A DNA stretch of 64,000 bases from Arthrobacter sp. EPSL27 (GTDB lineage: Bacteria > Actinomycetota > Actinomycetes > Actinomycetales > Micrococcaceae). The stretch is from positions 62,001-126,000 of the forward strand of contig NZ_LNUT01000003.1 in NCBI RefSeq assembly GCF_001512305.1. Direction: 5' to 3'. The notes beneath the pieces are model-generated. The model was given only the letters and a program-made list of their open reading frames with translations. It made no database searches and was not told where the DNA came from. Below, one piece after another: positions 19,192-28,054 of the stretch; the stretch's first letter is position 1; each line of letters begins with the position of its first letter. The position numbers and the translations under genes were made by a program.

Positions 19192-20663
19192 GCACCACCC
19201 CGATCACATTCCCCGAGGGTTTCCTCTGGGGCGCGGCCACCGCTGCCTACCAGATCGAAGGAGCCGCCCACACCGGCGGGCGGAAGGACTCGATCTGGGA
19301 CACCTTCGCCCGGGTCCCGGGCGCCGTCGCGGACGGCCACAACGGCGACGTGGCCTGCGACCACTACCACCGCTCGGGCCAGGACGTCGAGCTCATGAAA
19401 TCGCTGAACCTCAAGGCGTACCGCTTCTCGACGTCGTGGGCGCGCTGCATGCCTGACGGCAGGACGCCCAACCCCGAGGGGATCGCCTTCTACTCCCGTC
19501 TGGTGGACGAGCTCCTTGCCGCGGGCATCACCCCCTGGCTGACGCTGTACCACTGGGACCTGCCGCAGGCACTGGAGGATGAGGGCGGCTGGGCCAACCG
19601 CGAAACGGCGACGCTGTTCGCGGCCTATGCGGCCGTCATGCACGAGGCCCTCGGTGACCGGGTCCGCATCTGGACCACCCTCAATGAGCCCTGGTGCTCG
19701 GCGTTCCTCGGCTACGCCGCGGGCGTCCACGCCCCGGGCCGGCAGGAGCCGGCGGCAGCCCTTGCGGCCGCCCACCACCTCCTCCTGGGCCACGGGTTGG
19801 CTGCCGCGGAACTGCGCCGGCTGGACCCGGAGGCGAGTATCGGCATCACCTTGAACCTCACCGTTGCCGATCCGGCCGACCCCGCCTCGGCGGACGACCA
19901 GGACGCGGCCCGGCGGATCGACGGGATGCACAACCGCATCTTCCTCGACCCGCTCTTCCGCGGCGAGTACCCCGCAGATGTGCTGGCGGACATCGCCGGT
20001 CTCGGCTTCGAGTCCGTGGTCCACGACGGCGACCTGGCCGTTATCTCGACGCCCATGGACCTGCTCGGCGTCAACTACTACCAAGGCGAGGCCCTGACCA
20101 AGACGGCGGCCCGGGCGGAAGAGCAGGCCAAGCCGGAAACCGTGACCACCACGGCGCAGGCGGCGCCTGAGTCGGCCGAGCGGCTGGCGCCCACCCCGTT
20201 TGTCTCCGCCGAAGGCGTGCACTCGGTGCCGCGCGGGCTCCCGGTGACCGGCATGGGCTGGGAGGTCCAGCCCGAAGGCCTGTTCCGCCTGCTCACACGG
20301 CTCCAGCGGGAGTACACGGGCCCTGCCGGCATCCCGCTCTACATGACGGAAAACGGCGCCGCTTACCCCGACGTTCCCGACGCCGACGGGTTCGTCGACG
20401 ACCAGGACCGGCTCGCCTTCTTCGACGTGCACCTGCGCGCGGTGCGGGACGCGATCGACGCCGGAGCGGACGTCCGCGGCTACCTCGCCTGGTCCCTGCT
20501 GGACAATTTCGAGTGGGCCTACGGCTACCACCAGCGCTTCGGGATGGTCCGGGTGGACTACGACACGCTGGAGCGCATCCCCAAGGCGAGCGGCCTCTGG
20601 TACGCGAAGGTGGCGGCGTCGAACGCCCTGCCGTCCAGCCAGGCGGTCGCGCACGTGGCATGA
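19188..20663 (+). CDS. GH1 family beta-glucosidase
   Basis: A 491-residue cytoplasmic retaining beta-glucosidase. Catalytic acid/base E167 is in WTTLNEP and nucleophile E388 in LYMTENG. The N-terminal signature FLWGAATAAYQIEGA and aglycone-side W/H residues (YHWDLPQ) are intact. No signal peptide, so it would cleave disaccharides and short oligosaccharides brought in by the adjacent importer. Overlap of 4 bp with the permease gene makes it the fourth operon member. Linkage specificity (beta-1,3 or beta-1,4) is not readable. Confidence 0.96.
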   Translation: MSTTPITFPEGFLWGAATAAYQIEGAAHTGGRKDSIWDTFARVPGAVADGHNGDVACDHYHRSGQDVELMKSLNLKAYRFSTSWARCMPDGRTPNPEGIAFYSRLVDELLAAGITPWLTLYHWDLPQALEDEGGWANRETATLFAAYAAVMHEALGDRVRIWTTLNEPWCSAFLGYAAGVHAPGRQEPAAALAAAHHLLLGHGLAAAELRRLDPEASIGITLNLTVADPADPASADDQDAARRIDGMHNRIFLDPLFRGEYPADVLADIAGLGFESVVHDGDLAVISTPMDLLGVNYYQGEALTKTAARAEEQAKPETVTTTAQAAPESAERLAPTPFVSAEGVHSVPRGLPVTGMGWEVQPEGLFRLLTRLQREYTGPAGIPLYMTENGAAYPDVPDADGFVDDQDRLAFFDVHLRAVRDAIDAGADVRGYLAWSLLDNFEWAYGYHQRFGMVRVDYDTLERIPKASGLWYAKVAASNALPSSQAVAHVA

Positions 20664-20685
20664 GCGGTGATGTCGTATTCTCAAA

Positions 20686-21747
20686 GTGATGAACGAACAG
20701 ATCCACCGGGGTCTCCGGGCCGCACCGGCCAGACCCACCCCCACCCTTGAAGACCTCGCGACGGCGGCTGGAGTGTCCCGCTCCACCGCCTCGCGGGCCA
20801 TCAACGGCGGGTCCCGGGTCAGCCCGGAAGCCCAGGCGGCGGTTGACGCGGCGGTGCTGTCCCTCGGCTACACCCCGAACCGGGCCGCGCGCAGCCTCGT
20901 CACCCGCCGGACCTCGTCAATCGCCCTGGTGATCAACGAACCCGATGCCCGGGTCATGATGGACCCGTTCTTCGCGGCCGTCATCACCGGGGTGACGGAG
21001 GCACTGCGCGAGACGGATATGCAGCTGGTCCTGCTGATGTCCCGCGCCGGCGGCGATCCCTCCCGGACGGTGCGCTACCTGCGCGGCGGCCACGTGGACG
21101 GCGCCATTGTGGTGTCGCACCACAAAGCTGACGGCTGGACCGAAGAGCTCGCCGCCTCGGGCCTGCCCACCGTCTTCATCGGACGGCCCTGGGATACCGG
21201 GCTCGGCATCCACTACGTCGATGTGGACAGCTTCGAGGGCGGCCGGCTGGCCGCGCTGCATCTCGCAGCGGCCGGACGGACACGGCTGGCCACCATCACC
21301 GGCCCGCTCGACATGACGGCGGCAGAGGACCGGCTCGACGGCTGGCAGGCCGGCCTCAAGGAAGCAGGCCTGCCGGCAGGCCTGGTTGCCCACGGGGATT
21401 TCACCCCCGCCGGGGGCACCGAGGCAGCCGAACGCCTCCTGGCCGAGGACAGCGGAGTCGACGGCATCTTCGCGGCCTCCGACCTCATGGCCCGCGGAGC
21501 CATCACTGCTTTGAAGGCCGCCGGACGGTCGGTGCCCGGGGACGTCGCCGTCGTCGGCTTTGATGACCATCTGACGGTGCCCGGCGAGCTGCCGCTGACC
21601 ACCATCAACCAGCCAACCGTGGAAATGGCCGAAAAGGCTGCCCGCCTCCTCCTCGCGGACATCGAAGACCCGGGGGCGGCCCGGGAACCGGTGATCTACC
21701 CCGCGCGGCTGGTTGTCCGGGAGAGCAGCGAGCCGCAGGCAGGGTAG
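20686..21747 (+). CDS. LacI-family regulator, probable CelR/BglR-type repressor
   Basis: About 352 residues. The N-terminal LacI HTH is TLEDLATAAGVSRSTASRAI with the hinge helix LGYTPNRAARSL. It is followed by a sugar-binding core (SIALVINEPDARVMMDPFF to VVGFDDHLTVPGELPLTT). TATTCT (20676-20681) sits 7 bp before the ATG at 20689, which suggests a leaderless mRNA from its own promoter, with GTG 20686 as an alternative start. It directly follows the sugar operon. TGGGAGCGCTCCCA-type sites in the 15.8-kb promoter region make it the obvious regulator of the cluster. Confidence 0.9.
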   Translation: MMNEQIHRGLRAAPARPTPTLEDLATAAGVSRSTASRAINGGSRVSPEAQAAVDAAVLSLGYTPNRAARSLVTRRTSSIALVINEPDARVMMDPFFAAVITGVTEALRETDMQLVLLMSRAGGDPSRTVRYLRGGHVDGAIVVSHHKADGWTEELAASGLPTVFIGRPWDTGLGIHYVDVDSFEGGRLAALHLAAAGRTRLATITGPLDMTAAEDRLDGWQAGLKEAGLPAGLVAHGDFTPAGGTEAAERLLAEDSGVDGIFAASDLMARGAITALKAAGRSVPGDVAVVGFDDHLTVPGELPLTTINQPTVEMAEKAARLLLADIEDPGAAREPVIYPARLVVRESSEPQAG

Positions 21748-21839
21748 GGGCCGAGTGCCGCGGGGCGGCAGGCCGCGCTGTACGCTGCCGGCGGCGCAAG
21801 TGGCGCAGGGAGTGTGCGCTTCTTCGGTAGATTGAATCC

Positions 21840-22532
21840 ATGCCGATGAACGCCGCGCTTGAAGGGATCTCCGACGAGGTCCAGGCCACCCACGCCCACA
21901 CCGGATCGTGGGTGGCTGCTGTGTTGCGTGCCCGTATTTCGGCCGGCCAGCTCGCCCCGGGAACCAAACTCTCCGAGCAGAAGCTTTCCGAGGTGCTGGG
22001 TGTTTCCCGCAACACGCTGCGGGAGGCCTTCACCGTCCTGGCCGGCGAGTCCGTGGTGCAGCGGATTCCCAACCGAGGCGTGTTCGTGTCCGCGCCCCAG
22101 GCCGAGGACGTCCGCGAGATCTACCGGGTCCGCCGGCTGATCGAGCCGGCGGCCGTGCTGTGGGGCGACTACCGTACCGGGGACCTGGACGTGCTGGACG
22201 GCATCATCGACCGGGCCCGCGCCGCCCTGGCGGTCGGGGCGGTCACCGACATGGCGGACGCCAACCAGGACCTGCACAAGGCGCTGGTGGCTCTGTCCGG
22301 GAGCGCCTCGATGGGCGAACTCATGGACAAGGTCCTCGCACAGATGCGGCTGGTCTTCCATGCCATGGCCACCACCTCGGACTTCCACAGCCACTACGTG
22401 GAACGCAACGCCGCCCTGGTGGCTCAGCTGCGGGCCGGCCGCAGGGACGACGCCGCGGCGGAGCTGCGCCGGTACCTGGATGCCGCCGAGCACGAACTCC
22501 TGGTGCACATCGGGGCCTTCCCGCAGAAGTGA
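21840..22532 (+). CDS. GntR-family regulator, FCD subfamily
   Basis: A 230-residue FadR-type regulator. The winged HTH contains GTKLSEQKLSEVLGVSRNTL and ends in VQRIPNRGVFVS. An FCD ligand domain follows, with REIYRVRRLIEPAA and later His residues typical of its metal/ligand site. TAGATT (21828-21833) ends 6 bp before the ATG, so a leaderless transcript is likely. It is a clear paralogue of the GntR protein at 24703-25461. It is convergent with the DUF1445 gene and its target is not obvious. Confidence 0.9.
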   Translation: MPMNAALEGISDEVQATHAHTGSWVAAVLRARISAGQLAPGTKLSEQKLSEVLGVSRNTLREAFTVLAGESVVQRIPNRGVFVSAPQAEDVREIYRVRRLIEPAAVLWGDYRTGDLDVLDGIIDRARAALAVGAVTDMADANQDLHKALVALSGSASMGELMDKVLAQMRLVFHAMATTSDFHSHYVERNAALVAQLRAGRRDDAAAELRRYLDAAEHELLVHIGAFPQK

Positions 22533-22542
22533 TGCCCCGCGG

Positions 22543-23370
22543 CTACGGGACCTGGTAGGACGAGTCGCGAGCGTCCGTAATGAGCATGTGCCCCGGGGCG
22601 TGGCCGATGGCCAGCGCCGGGCGGGATTCCATGACGGCGGCCTGGGGCGTCACGCCGCACGCCCAGAAGACCGGCACATGCCCGTCCGGGATCCGCACCG
22701 GGTCGCCGAAGTCCGGGCGGCCCAGATCAGCGATGCCCAGCTCCGCCGGGTTGCCCACGTGGACCGGGGCGCCGTGCACGGCCGGATAGCGGGACGTGAT
22801 GCGGACGGCGTCGGCCACCTGCGACGCCGGGATGGGGCGCATGGAGACCACCAAGGGGCCCGCCATCCCTCCGGCCGGCTCGCAGCGGACGGCGGTGCGG
22901 TACATCGGCACGTTCACGCCCTGGTCGATGTGGGCCACCCGGATCCCGTTGGCCTGGAGGGCGGACTCGAAGGTGAAGCTGCAGCCCACGATGAACGTCA
23001 CGAGGTCATCGCGCCAGTGCTCCGTGATGTCCGTAGGTTCATCGACCTTCCGGCCGTCCTGGTACACCACGTACTTGGGCACATCGGTGCGGATGTCCCC
23101 GCCGGCCAGCAGCGTCCCTGAGGTTTCGCCGGCGTCGAGCACCCCCAGGACAGGGCAGGGCTTGGGGTTGCGCTGGGCGAACAGCAGGACGTCGAAGGCC
23201 TGCGCCTTGGGCACGATGATCAGGTTGGCCTGCGCGTAGCCGCTGCTCCAGCCGGAGGTCGGCGTCACGAGGCCGGCCCGGAACAGGGCCCGCGCCTCGG
23301 CCGGGAGCAGCGCTGCCGGGTCTGCGGGGGAGCGGACGGCGGACGGCACGTTCAGCATTGGGGCATCCAT
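22543..23370 (-). CDS. DUF1445 (YcsI-like) putative hydro-lyase
   Basis: A 275-residue cytoplasmic protein of the YcsI/DUF1445 family: [20 protein letters not shown] and [20 protein letters not shown] at the N-terminus, then [18 protein letters not shown] and [15 protein letters not shown]. Family members are called putative hydro-lyases. A related domain occurs in the eukaryotic D-glutamate cyclase, which acts on 5-oxo-D-proline. It lies 3 bp behind the NRAMP gene, matching the B. subtilis ycsG-ycsI neighbourhood. A role in 5-oxoproline/glutamate metabolism is inferred from this context. Confidence 0.85.
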   Translation of the reverse strand: MDAPMLNVPSAVRSPADPAALLPAEARALFRAGLVTPTSGWSSGYAQANLIIVPKAQAFDVLLFAQRNPKPCPVLGVLDAGETSGTLLAGGDIRTDVPKYVVYQDGRKVDEPTDITEHWRDDLVTFIVGCSFTFESALQANGIRVAHIDQGVNVPMYRTAVRCEPAGGMAGPLVVSMRPIPASQVADAVRITSRYPAVHGAPVHVGNPAELGIADLGRPDFGDPVRIPDGHVPVFWACGVTPQAAVMESRPALAIGHAPGHMLITDARDSSYQVP

Positions 23371-23373
23371 TGG

Positions 23374-24591
23374 TTAGGCCCAGAGCTTGGCCAGGCTGGC
23401 CAGCGAGCTGTAGCCGAGGAACAGGGTCAGCAGCCAGGCCACGATGCCGATGACGAGCAGTCCCTTGGGGTAGACGTAGCCGTGCATCAGGTCCCGGCGG
23501 CGCCAGGCCACCCACAGGAGCACGCCGAAGCCGACGGGGAGGATGAGGCCGTTGAAGGCGCCCGCGAAGATGAGCAGCTGCTGCGGGGCCTGGCCGATCA
23601 GCAGGTAGGCCACGCTGCAGAAGGCGATGAAGCCGACGGTGATCAGGTTGCGGGTGCGCTCCCTGGTGGTCGGTTTCGTCACGAAGGAGACCGAGGTGTA
23701 GGCGGCGCCGATCACGGAGGTGATGGAGGCGGCCCACAGGATCACGCCGAAGACGCGCATGCCGATCTCTCCCGCGGCGGCCTGGAAGGCGGAGGCGGCA
23801 AGGTTGTCGCCGGTCAGGGCCACGCCGCCGGCGACGACGCCGAAGATGGCCAGGAACAGCAGGATGCGCATGACGCAGGTGACCAGGATGCCCACGATGG
23901 AGCTCTGGGTGATCTGCTTGACGTGCTTGACGCCGGTGACGCCGGTGTCCAGCATGCGGTGGGCGCCGGCGTAGGTGATGTAGCCGCCGATGGTGCCGCC
24001 GATCAGGGTGGTGATGACCAGGAAGTCGATCTTCTCCGGCATCACGGTGTTCTTGAGCGCCTCGCCCACCGGTGGGGCAGACACGATGGCCACGTACAGT
24101 GTCATGAGGATCATCAGGGCGCCGAGGATCACCACGATCCGGTCAAGGGCCACTCCCGCCCGCTTGCTGAGGAAGATCAGGATGGCCAGGACGGCGGAGA
24201 GGGCGCCGCCGATCTTGGGGTCCACGCCCATCATCGCGTTGACGCCGAGGCCGGTTCCGGCGATGTTGCCGATGTTGAAGACCAGGCCGCCCAGGAAGAC
24301 CAGTGCGGCGAGGAACCAGCCCACCCCGGGGAGGACCTTGTTGCCGAGCTCCTGGGCCCGCAAGCCGGAGACGCCGATGATCCGCCAGACGTTCGCCTGC
24401 ACGGCGATGTCTACCAGGATGGACACCAGGATCGCGAACGCGAACGCGGCACCGAGCTGGACTGTGAAGGCCGTGGTCTGGGTGATGAACCCCGGGCCGA
24501 TGGCGCTGGTAGCCATGAGGAACATGGCGCCCAGGAGGGCCGAACGCCGGGCGGCCGGCTTGAGGGCGGCCTTGACAGTGGTGTTTTCCAT
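23374..24591 (-). CDS. NRAMP-family transporter (YcsG-like)
   Basis: An integral membrane protein of about 405 residues with about 11 transmembrane segments. The first helix is FLMATSAIGPGFITQTTAF; the canonical metal-binding DPGN of true Mn/Fe NRAMP transporters is not present there. YcsG-like proteins are a divergent NRAMP branch found with pxp genes, so the substrate may be 5-oxoproline rather than a metal (inference). The ATG at 24591 is preferred; a TTG at 24603 is possible, and neither has a clear ribosome binding site. First gene of a two-gene operon with the DUF1445 gene. Confidence 0.85.
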   Translation of the reverse strand: MENTTVKAALKPAARRSALLGAMFLMATSAIGPGFITQTTAFTVQLGAAFAFAILVSILVDIAVQANVWRIIGVSGLRAQELGNKVLPGVGWFLAALVFLGGLVFNIGNIAGTGLGVNAMMGVDPKIGGALSAVLAILIFLSKRAGVALDRIVVILGALMILMTLYVAIVSAPPVGEALKNTVMPEKIDFLVITTLIGGTIGGYITYAGAHRMLDTGVTGVKHVKQITQSSIVGILVTCVMRILLFLAIFGVVAGGVALTGDNLAASAFQAAAGEIGMRVFGVILWAASITSVIGAAYTSVSFVTKPTTRERTRNLITVGFIAFCSVAYLLIGQAPQQLLIFAGAFNGLILPVGFGVLLWVAWRRRDLMHGYVYPKGLLVIGIVAWLLTLFLGYSSLASLAKLWA

Positions 24592-24642
24592 GGGGAGGTC
24601 CAAACAGTTGGGTGACCTGGGTCACAACGGTTGTCTTCTGCC

Positions 24643-24688
24643 ACTGTACAGGTTGTTCAACAATCCACGCAAGGAATTGTTCAACAAT
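24643..24688 (-). promoter_or_regulatory. Promoter and twin GntR operators of the NRAMP-DUF1445 operon
   Basis: On the minus strand TTGCGT (24667-24672), an 18-bp spacer and TACAGT (24643-24648). One near-palindrome, GTTGTTCAACAAT (24652-24664), fills the spacer. A perfect copy, ATTGTTCAACAAT (24676-24688), lies upstream of the -35. The same sequence recurs at 25503-25515, so these are most likely sites for the GntR protein encoded next door. Confidence 0.8.
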
Positions 24689-24702
24689 GACCGGCCGGGA
24701 GT

Positions 24703-25461
24703 TTACTCGCCGTGGACGGCACGCTGCCTTTCTTCCGACCGGTTCAGGTAGGCCAGGAGCAGCTCGCCGGCACGCTCCAGCTGCCCGGCCTCCAGGGCCC
24801 GGCAGATTTCATCGTTGTCCGCGAGGTAGCCGCGGTAGAAGTGCGCGTCCACCGTGGCCTTGTGGAAAAACAGCCGCATCTCGGCCAGGACCTGCGCCAT
24901 GATCGTGTCGAGGCGCCGGCTCTCCGCCAGTGCCACGATGGCCCGGTGGAAATGCTGGTTGGCGGTGCCGAGGGCTTCCTCGTCGTCCGCTGCCGCCGCG
25001 GCGCGGCCTTCATCCACGGCCGCGCGGACGGCGGCGATCCGGGCGGGGCTCCCGCCGCCGCGGATGGCGCTCACCTCGATGAACCGGCGCACGGTATAGA
25101 CGTCATGGATGTCGCCCGGGCCCAGGCTGGCGACGAATACCCCGCGGTTGGGGTGCCGGACCACCAGCCGCTCGGACGCGAGTTCCGCGAAGGCCTCGCG
25201 GACGGTGTTGCGGGAAACCCCAAGCTCCTCGGAGATGGTGGATTCGGTCAGCCGCGCGCCCGGCAGCAGCAGCCCTTCGGCCAGCTGCAGCCGCAGCTCG
25301 GCCGCGACCCGGTCCGCCACGGAGGGGGTGGCCACGCGCATCCGGGCCGCAGACGCCAGGGCCGTGCCGGCCGGGCCGCCCGCCTTGGTCCCGACTGGAG
25401 TAGCCCCGCCGGGGGCGGCCGGACCGGCAGTGCCACGAAATTCCGGGTGGGCGCTGGTCAT
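24703..25461 (-). CDS. GntR-family regulator (FCD) of the 5-oxoproline locus
   Basis: A 252-residue FadR-type regulator. About 40 unstructured Gly/Ala residues precede the winged HTH (LTESTISEELGVSRNTVREA) and the FCD domain (DVYTVRRFIEVSAIRG, then QHFHRAIVALAES). AATGTA on the plus strand (25469-25474) gives a minus-strand TACATT 7 bp before the ATG, so a leaderless transcript is likely. It sits between the NRAMP operon and the divergent pxpA operon. ATTGTTNAACAAT sites on both sides make it the probable repressor of both. Confidence 0.9.
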   Translation of the reverse strand: MTSAHPEFRGTAGPAAPGGATPVGTKAGGPAGTALASAARMRVATPSVADRVAAELRLQLAEGLLLPGARLTESTISEELGVSRNTVREAFAELASERLVVRHPNRGVFVASLGPGDIHDVYTVRRFIEVSAIRGGGSPARIAAVRAAVDEGRAAAAADDEEALGTANQHFHRAIVALAESRRLDTIMAQVLAEMRLFFHKATVDAHFYRGYLADNDEICRALEAGQLERAGELLLAYLNRSEERQRAVHGE

Positions 25462-25500
25462 ACCTCAGAATGTACACCCCTGCCTTATCGTCGAATCTTA

Positions 25501-25517
25501 GGATTGTTGAACAATCC
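25501..25517. promoter_or_regulatory. GntR operator in the gntR-pxpA divergent promoter
   Basis: GGATTGTTGAACAATCC is a perfect 17-bp palindrome about the central base. It carries the same ATTGTTNAACAAT core as the two sites at 24652-24688. TTGAAC inside it (25507-25512) with CATCCT 17 bp later could be the pxpA promoter, so bound repressor would cover the -35 and also affect gntR itself. Confidence 0.82.
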
Positions 25518-25569
25518 GGGATTTTGGTGCATCCTAGATAAGGAACACCAATGAGACGAGGATCACAAA

Positions 25570-26334
25570 GTGGCAACCATTGACTTGAACAGCGACGTCG
25601 GCGAGTCCTACGGGCGCTGGAGCCTGGGGGACGACACGGCGATGTTCCGCTCGGTTTCGAGCGCAAACGTGGCCTGCGGCTTCCACGCCGGCGACCCCAG
25701 CGTGATCCGGAAGACCTGCCGCGAGGCAGTGGCTGCCGGCGTCGTGATCGGCGCCCATGTCGGATACCGCGACCTTGCCGGCTTCGGCCGCCGCTTCCTG
25801 GACATCGACCCGATCGAACTCGCGGACGACGTCGTCTACCAGATCGGCGCGCTGCAGGCGTTGGCGGCCGCGGAAGGCGGCACGGTCACCTACGTCAAGC
25901 CCCACGGCGGCCTCTACAACGCGATCGTGGCGCACACCGCCCAGGCGAAAGCCGTCGTCGACGCCGTCAAGTCCGTTGACCCGAACCTGCCCATCCTGGG
26001 TCTGCCGGGATCCGAAGTGCTCCGGCTGGCCGAGGCCGCCGGCCTGCGCGCCGTCACCGAAGCGTTCGCGGACCGGGCCTACAACCCGGACGGCACCTTG
26101 GTCTCCCGCACGCTGCCCGGCGCCGTGCTGCATGACCACGCGGAGGTGACGGAGCATGTCCTCCGGATGGCCACCGACTCGGCCGTCCGCACCATCGACG
26201 GCTCCATCCTCAAGATCCGCGCCGAGAGCATCTGCGTGCACGGCGACTCCCCGGGCGCCGTCGCCATGGCGGGCGCCGTCCGCGAGGCCCTGACCGCCGC
26301 CGGCATCAGCACGGCAGCATTCGCCCACGCCTGA
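25570..26334 (+). CDS. pxpA: 5-oxoprolinase subunit A (LamB/YcsF family)
   Basis: A 254-residue cytoplasmic protein of the LamB/YcsF family, subunit A of the ATP-dependent prokaryotic 5-oxoprolinase PxpABC. Signatures: [14 protein letters not shown], then [19 protein letters not shown] and [17 protein letters not shown], and [10 protein letters not shown]. The GTG at 25570 follows GAGGATCAC. It is the first gene of pxpA-pxpBC-carboxylase, 46 bp before pxpBC. Confidence 0.93.
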   Translation: MATIDLNSDVGESYGRWSLGDDTAMFRSVSSANVACGFHAGDPSVIRKTCREAVAAGVVIGAHVGYRDLAGFGRRFLDIDPIELADDVVYQIGALQALAAAEGGTVTYVKPHGGLYNAIVAHTAQAKAVVDAVKSVDPNLPILGLPGSEVLRLAEAAGLRAVTEAFADRAYNPDGTLVSRTLPGAVLHDHAEVTEHVLRMATDSAVRTIDGSILKIRAESICVHGDSPGAVAMAGAVREALTAAGISTAAFAHA

Positions 26335-26380
26335 GCGGCGCGGATCCCATCCGAGGCACCGGCAACCATGAAGGCAACTG

Positions 26381-28054
26381 ATGATTGAGACAGCGGGCGA
26401 CACCCTGGCAGTACAGCAGGCGGCAGGTTCCAAAGTGAGCTCCGTGCGGGCGGTGGGAACCCGCGCGGTGCTCGCCGAGCTCGCCGGAACGGGCGAGGTG
26501 CTGGCCCTCCAGGCGCTGCTCCTGGAGCAGCCGCTGCCCGGCCAGCTGGACGTTCTCGCCGCGGCCCAGACGGTGCTGGTCACCGCGGATTCCCCGGTCG
26601 CTGCCCGGCGGATCGCCGCCCGGCTGCTCCAGCTCGACCTCACCGCCCCTGTGCACCGGGACGGCGGGCTGGTGGTCATCGACACCGTGTACGACGGCGA
26701 GGACCTCGCCGAGGTGGGGGAGCTGACCGGCCTGGGAAGCGACGGCGTAATCGCCGCCCACACCGGGCAGGTCTGGACCGTGGCCTTTGCCGGCTTCGCG
26801 CCGGGCTTTGGCTACATGGTGGGGGAGAACCAGGCCCTCGAAGTGCCGCGCCGCAGCTCGCCGCGCACCGCCGTGCCCGCGGGTTCCGTGGCGCTGGCCG
26901 GCAACTACTCGGCCGTGTACCCGCGCCGCTCGCCCGGCGGCTGGCAGCTGATCGGCCGCACCGGCGCGAAAATGTGGGACCTGGACCGGGAACAGCCCGC
27001 CCTGGCCGCGCCCGGGCAGCGGGTGCAGTTCCGCGCCGTGCGGGCCACCGTGACCCTGGCAGCAAAACAGCCGGCCCACACCCCCGCCCCGGAGGTTACC
27101 TCCGGCCTGCGGATCGTCTCACCGGGCCTGCAGAGCCTGATCCAGGACCTCGGCCGCTTTGGCCATTCGGGCCTGGGCGTTTCCGCCGCCGGCGCGCTGG
27201 ACCGGGCCTCCCTGCGCCGGGCCAACCGCCTGGTGGGGAACGCGCCGTCGGCCGCCGCCGTGGAGACCGTCGCCGGAGGCCTCACCGTCCAGGCCGTCGG
27301 GGACCAGGTCCTCGCCGTCACCGGAGCGCCCGCGGAGCTGACCATCGAAACGCCGGGCGGGGACGACTCCGGTCCGGCAGAGCGGACCGTGCCCATGGCC
27401 ACCCCCTTCGCCCTGCTGGACGGCGAGACCCTGGCCATCGGCGCCCCGCACAGCGGTTTCCGCAGCTACCTCGCCGTCCGCGGCGGCGTGGACACCCCGC
27501 CGGTGCTCGGCAGCCGCTCCACGGACACCATGTCCGGGATCGGCCCCGCCCCGCTGGCCGCCGGCCAGCACCTCGCCGCCGGCGGGGAAGCCGAATCCGG
27601 CGTCGTGGGGCACCCCGAGCTGCAGCCTGACTTCCCGTACGCCGGGGTCACCGTGCTCGACGTCGTCCCCGGCCCCCGCGCCGACTGGTTCGACGCTGAT
27701 GCGCTGGCGTCCTTCTGCAGCCAGGACTGGGACGTCAAGCCGCAGTCCAACCGGGTGGGAATGCGCCTGCAGGGAACCCCGCTGCAGCGCACCCGCCAGG
27801 GTGAACTCGCCTCCGAGGGCACCGTCGCCGGTGCCGTGCAGGTCCCGCCGGAAGGACTGCCCGTGCTGTTCCTGGCCGACCACCCGATCACCGGCGGCTA
27901 CCCGGTGATCGCCGTGGTGGTCGACTCCCAGCTGGACCGCGCCGCCCAGGTCCCGATCGGCGGCAAAATCCGCTTCCGCTGGGTCCCGGACGAGATAACC
28001 GCCGCCGCCGCGGCCCCCGAACACGCCACCCCCGAACAAGAAGCGAGTAACTGA
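26381..28054 (+). CDS. pxpBC: Fused 5-oxoprolinase subunits B and C (KipI-KipA)
   Basis: A 557-residue fusion. Residues about 20-225 are KipI/PxpB-like ([49 protein letters not shown]). Residues about 230-540 are KipA/PxpC-like ([49 protein letters not shown]). In many bacteria these are two genes. The same two domains make up the carboxyltransferase part of urea carboxylase, which is relevant because the next gene, overlapping by one base, is a biotin carboxylase-BCCP. Complete and probably active. Confidence 0.93.
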   Translation: MIETAGDTLAVQQAAGSKVSSVRAVGTRAVLAELAGTGEVLALQALLLEQPLPGQLDVLAAAQTVLVTADSPVAARRIAARLLQLDLTAPVHRDGGLVVIDTVYDGEDLAEVGELTGLGSDGVIAAHTGQVWTVAFAGFAPGFGYMVGENQALEVPRRSSPRTAVPAGSVALAGNYSAVYPRRSPGGWQLIGRTGAKMWDLDREQPALAAPGQRVQFRAVRATVTLAAKQPAHTPAPEVTSGLRIVSPGLQSLIQDLGRFGHSGLGVSAAGALDRASLRRANRLVGNAPSAAAVETVAGGLTVQAVGDQVLAVTGAPAELTIETPGGDDSGPAERTVPMATPFALLDGETLAIGAPHSGFRSYLAVRGGVDTPPVLGSRSTDTMSGIGPAPLAAGQHLAAGGEAESGVVGHPELQPDFPYAGVTVLDVVPGPRADWFDADALASFCSQDWDVKPQSNRVGMRLQGTPLQRTRQGELASEGTVAGAVQVPPEGLPVLFLADHPITGGYPVIAVVVDSQLDRAAQVPIGGKIRFRWVPDEITAAAAAPEHATPEQEASN

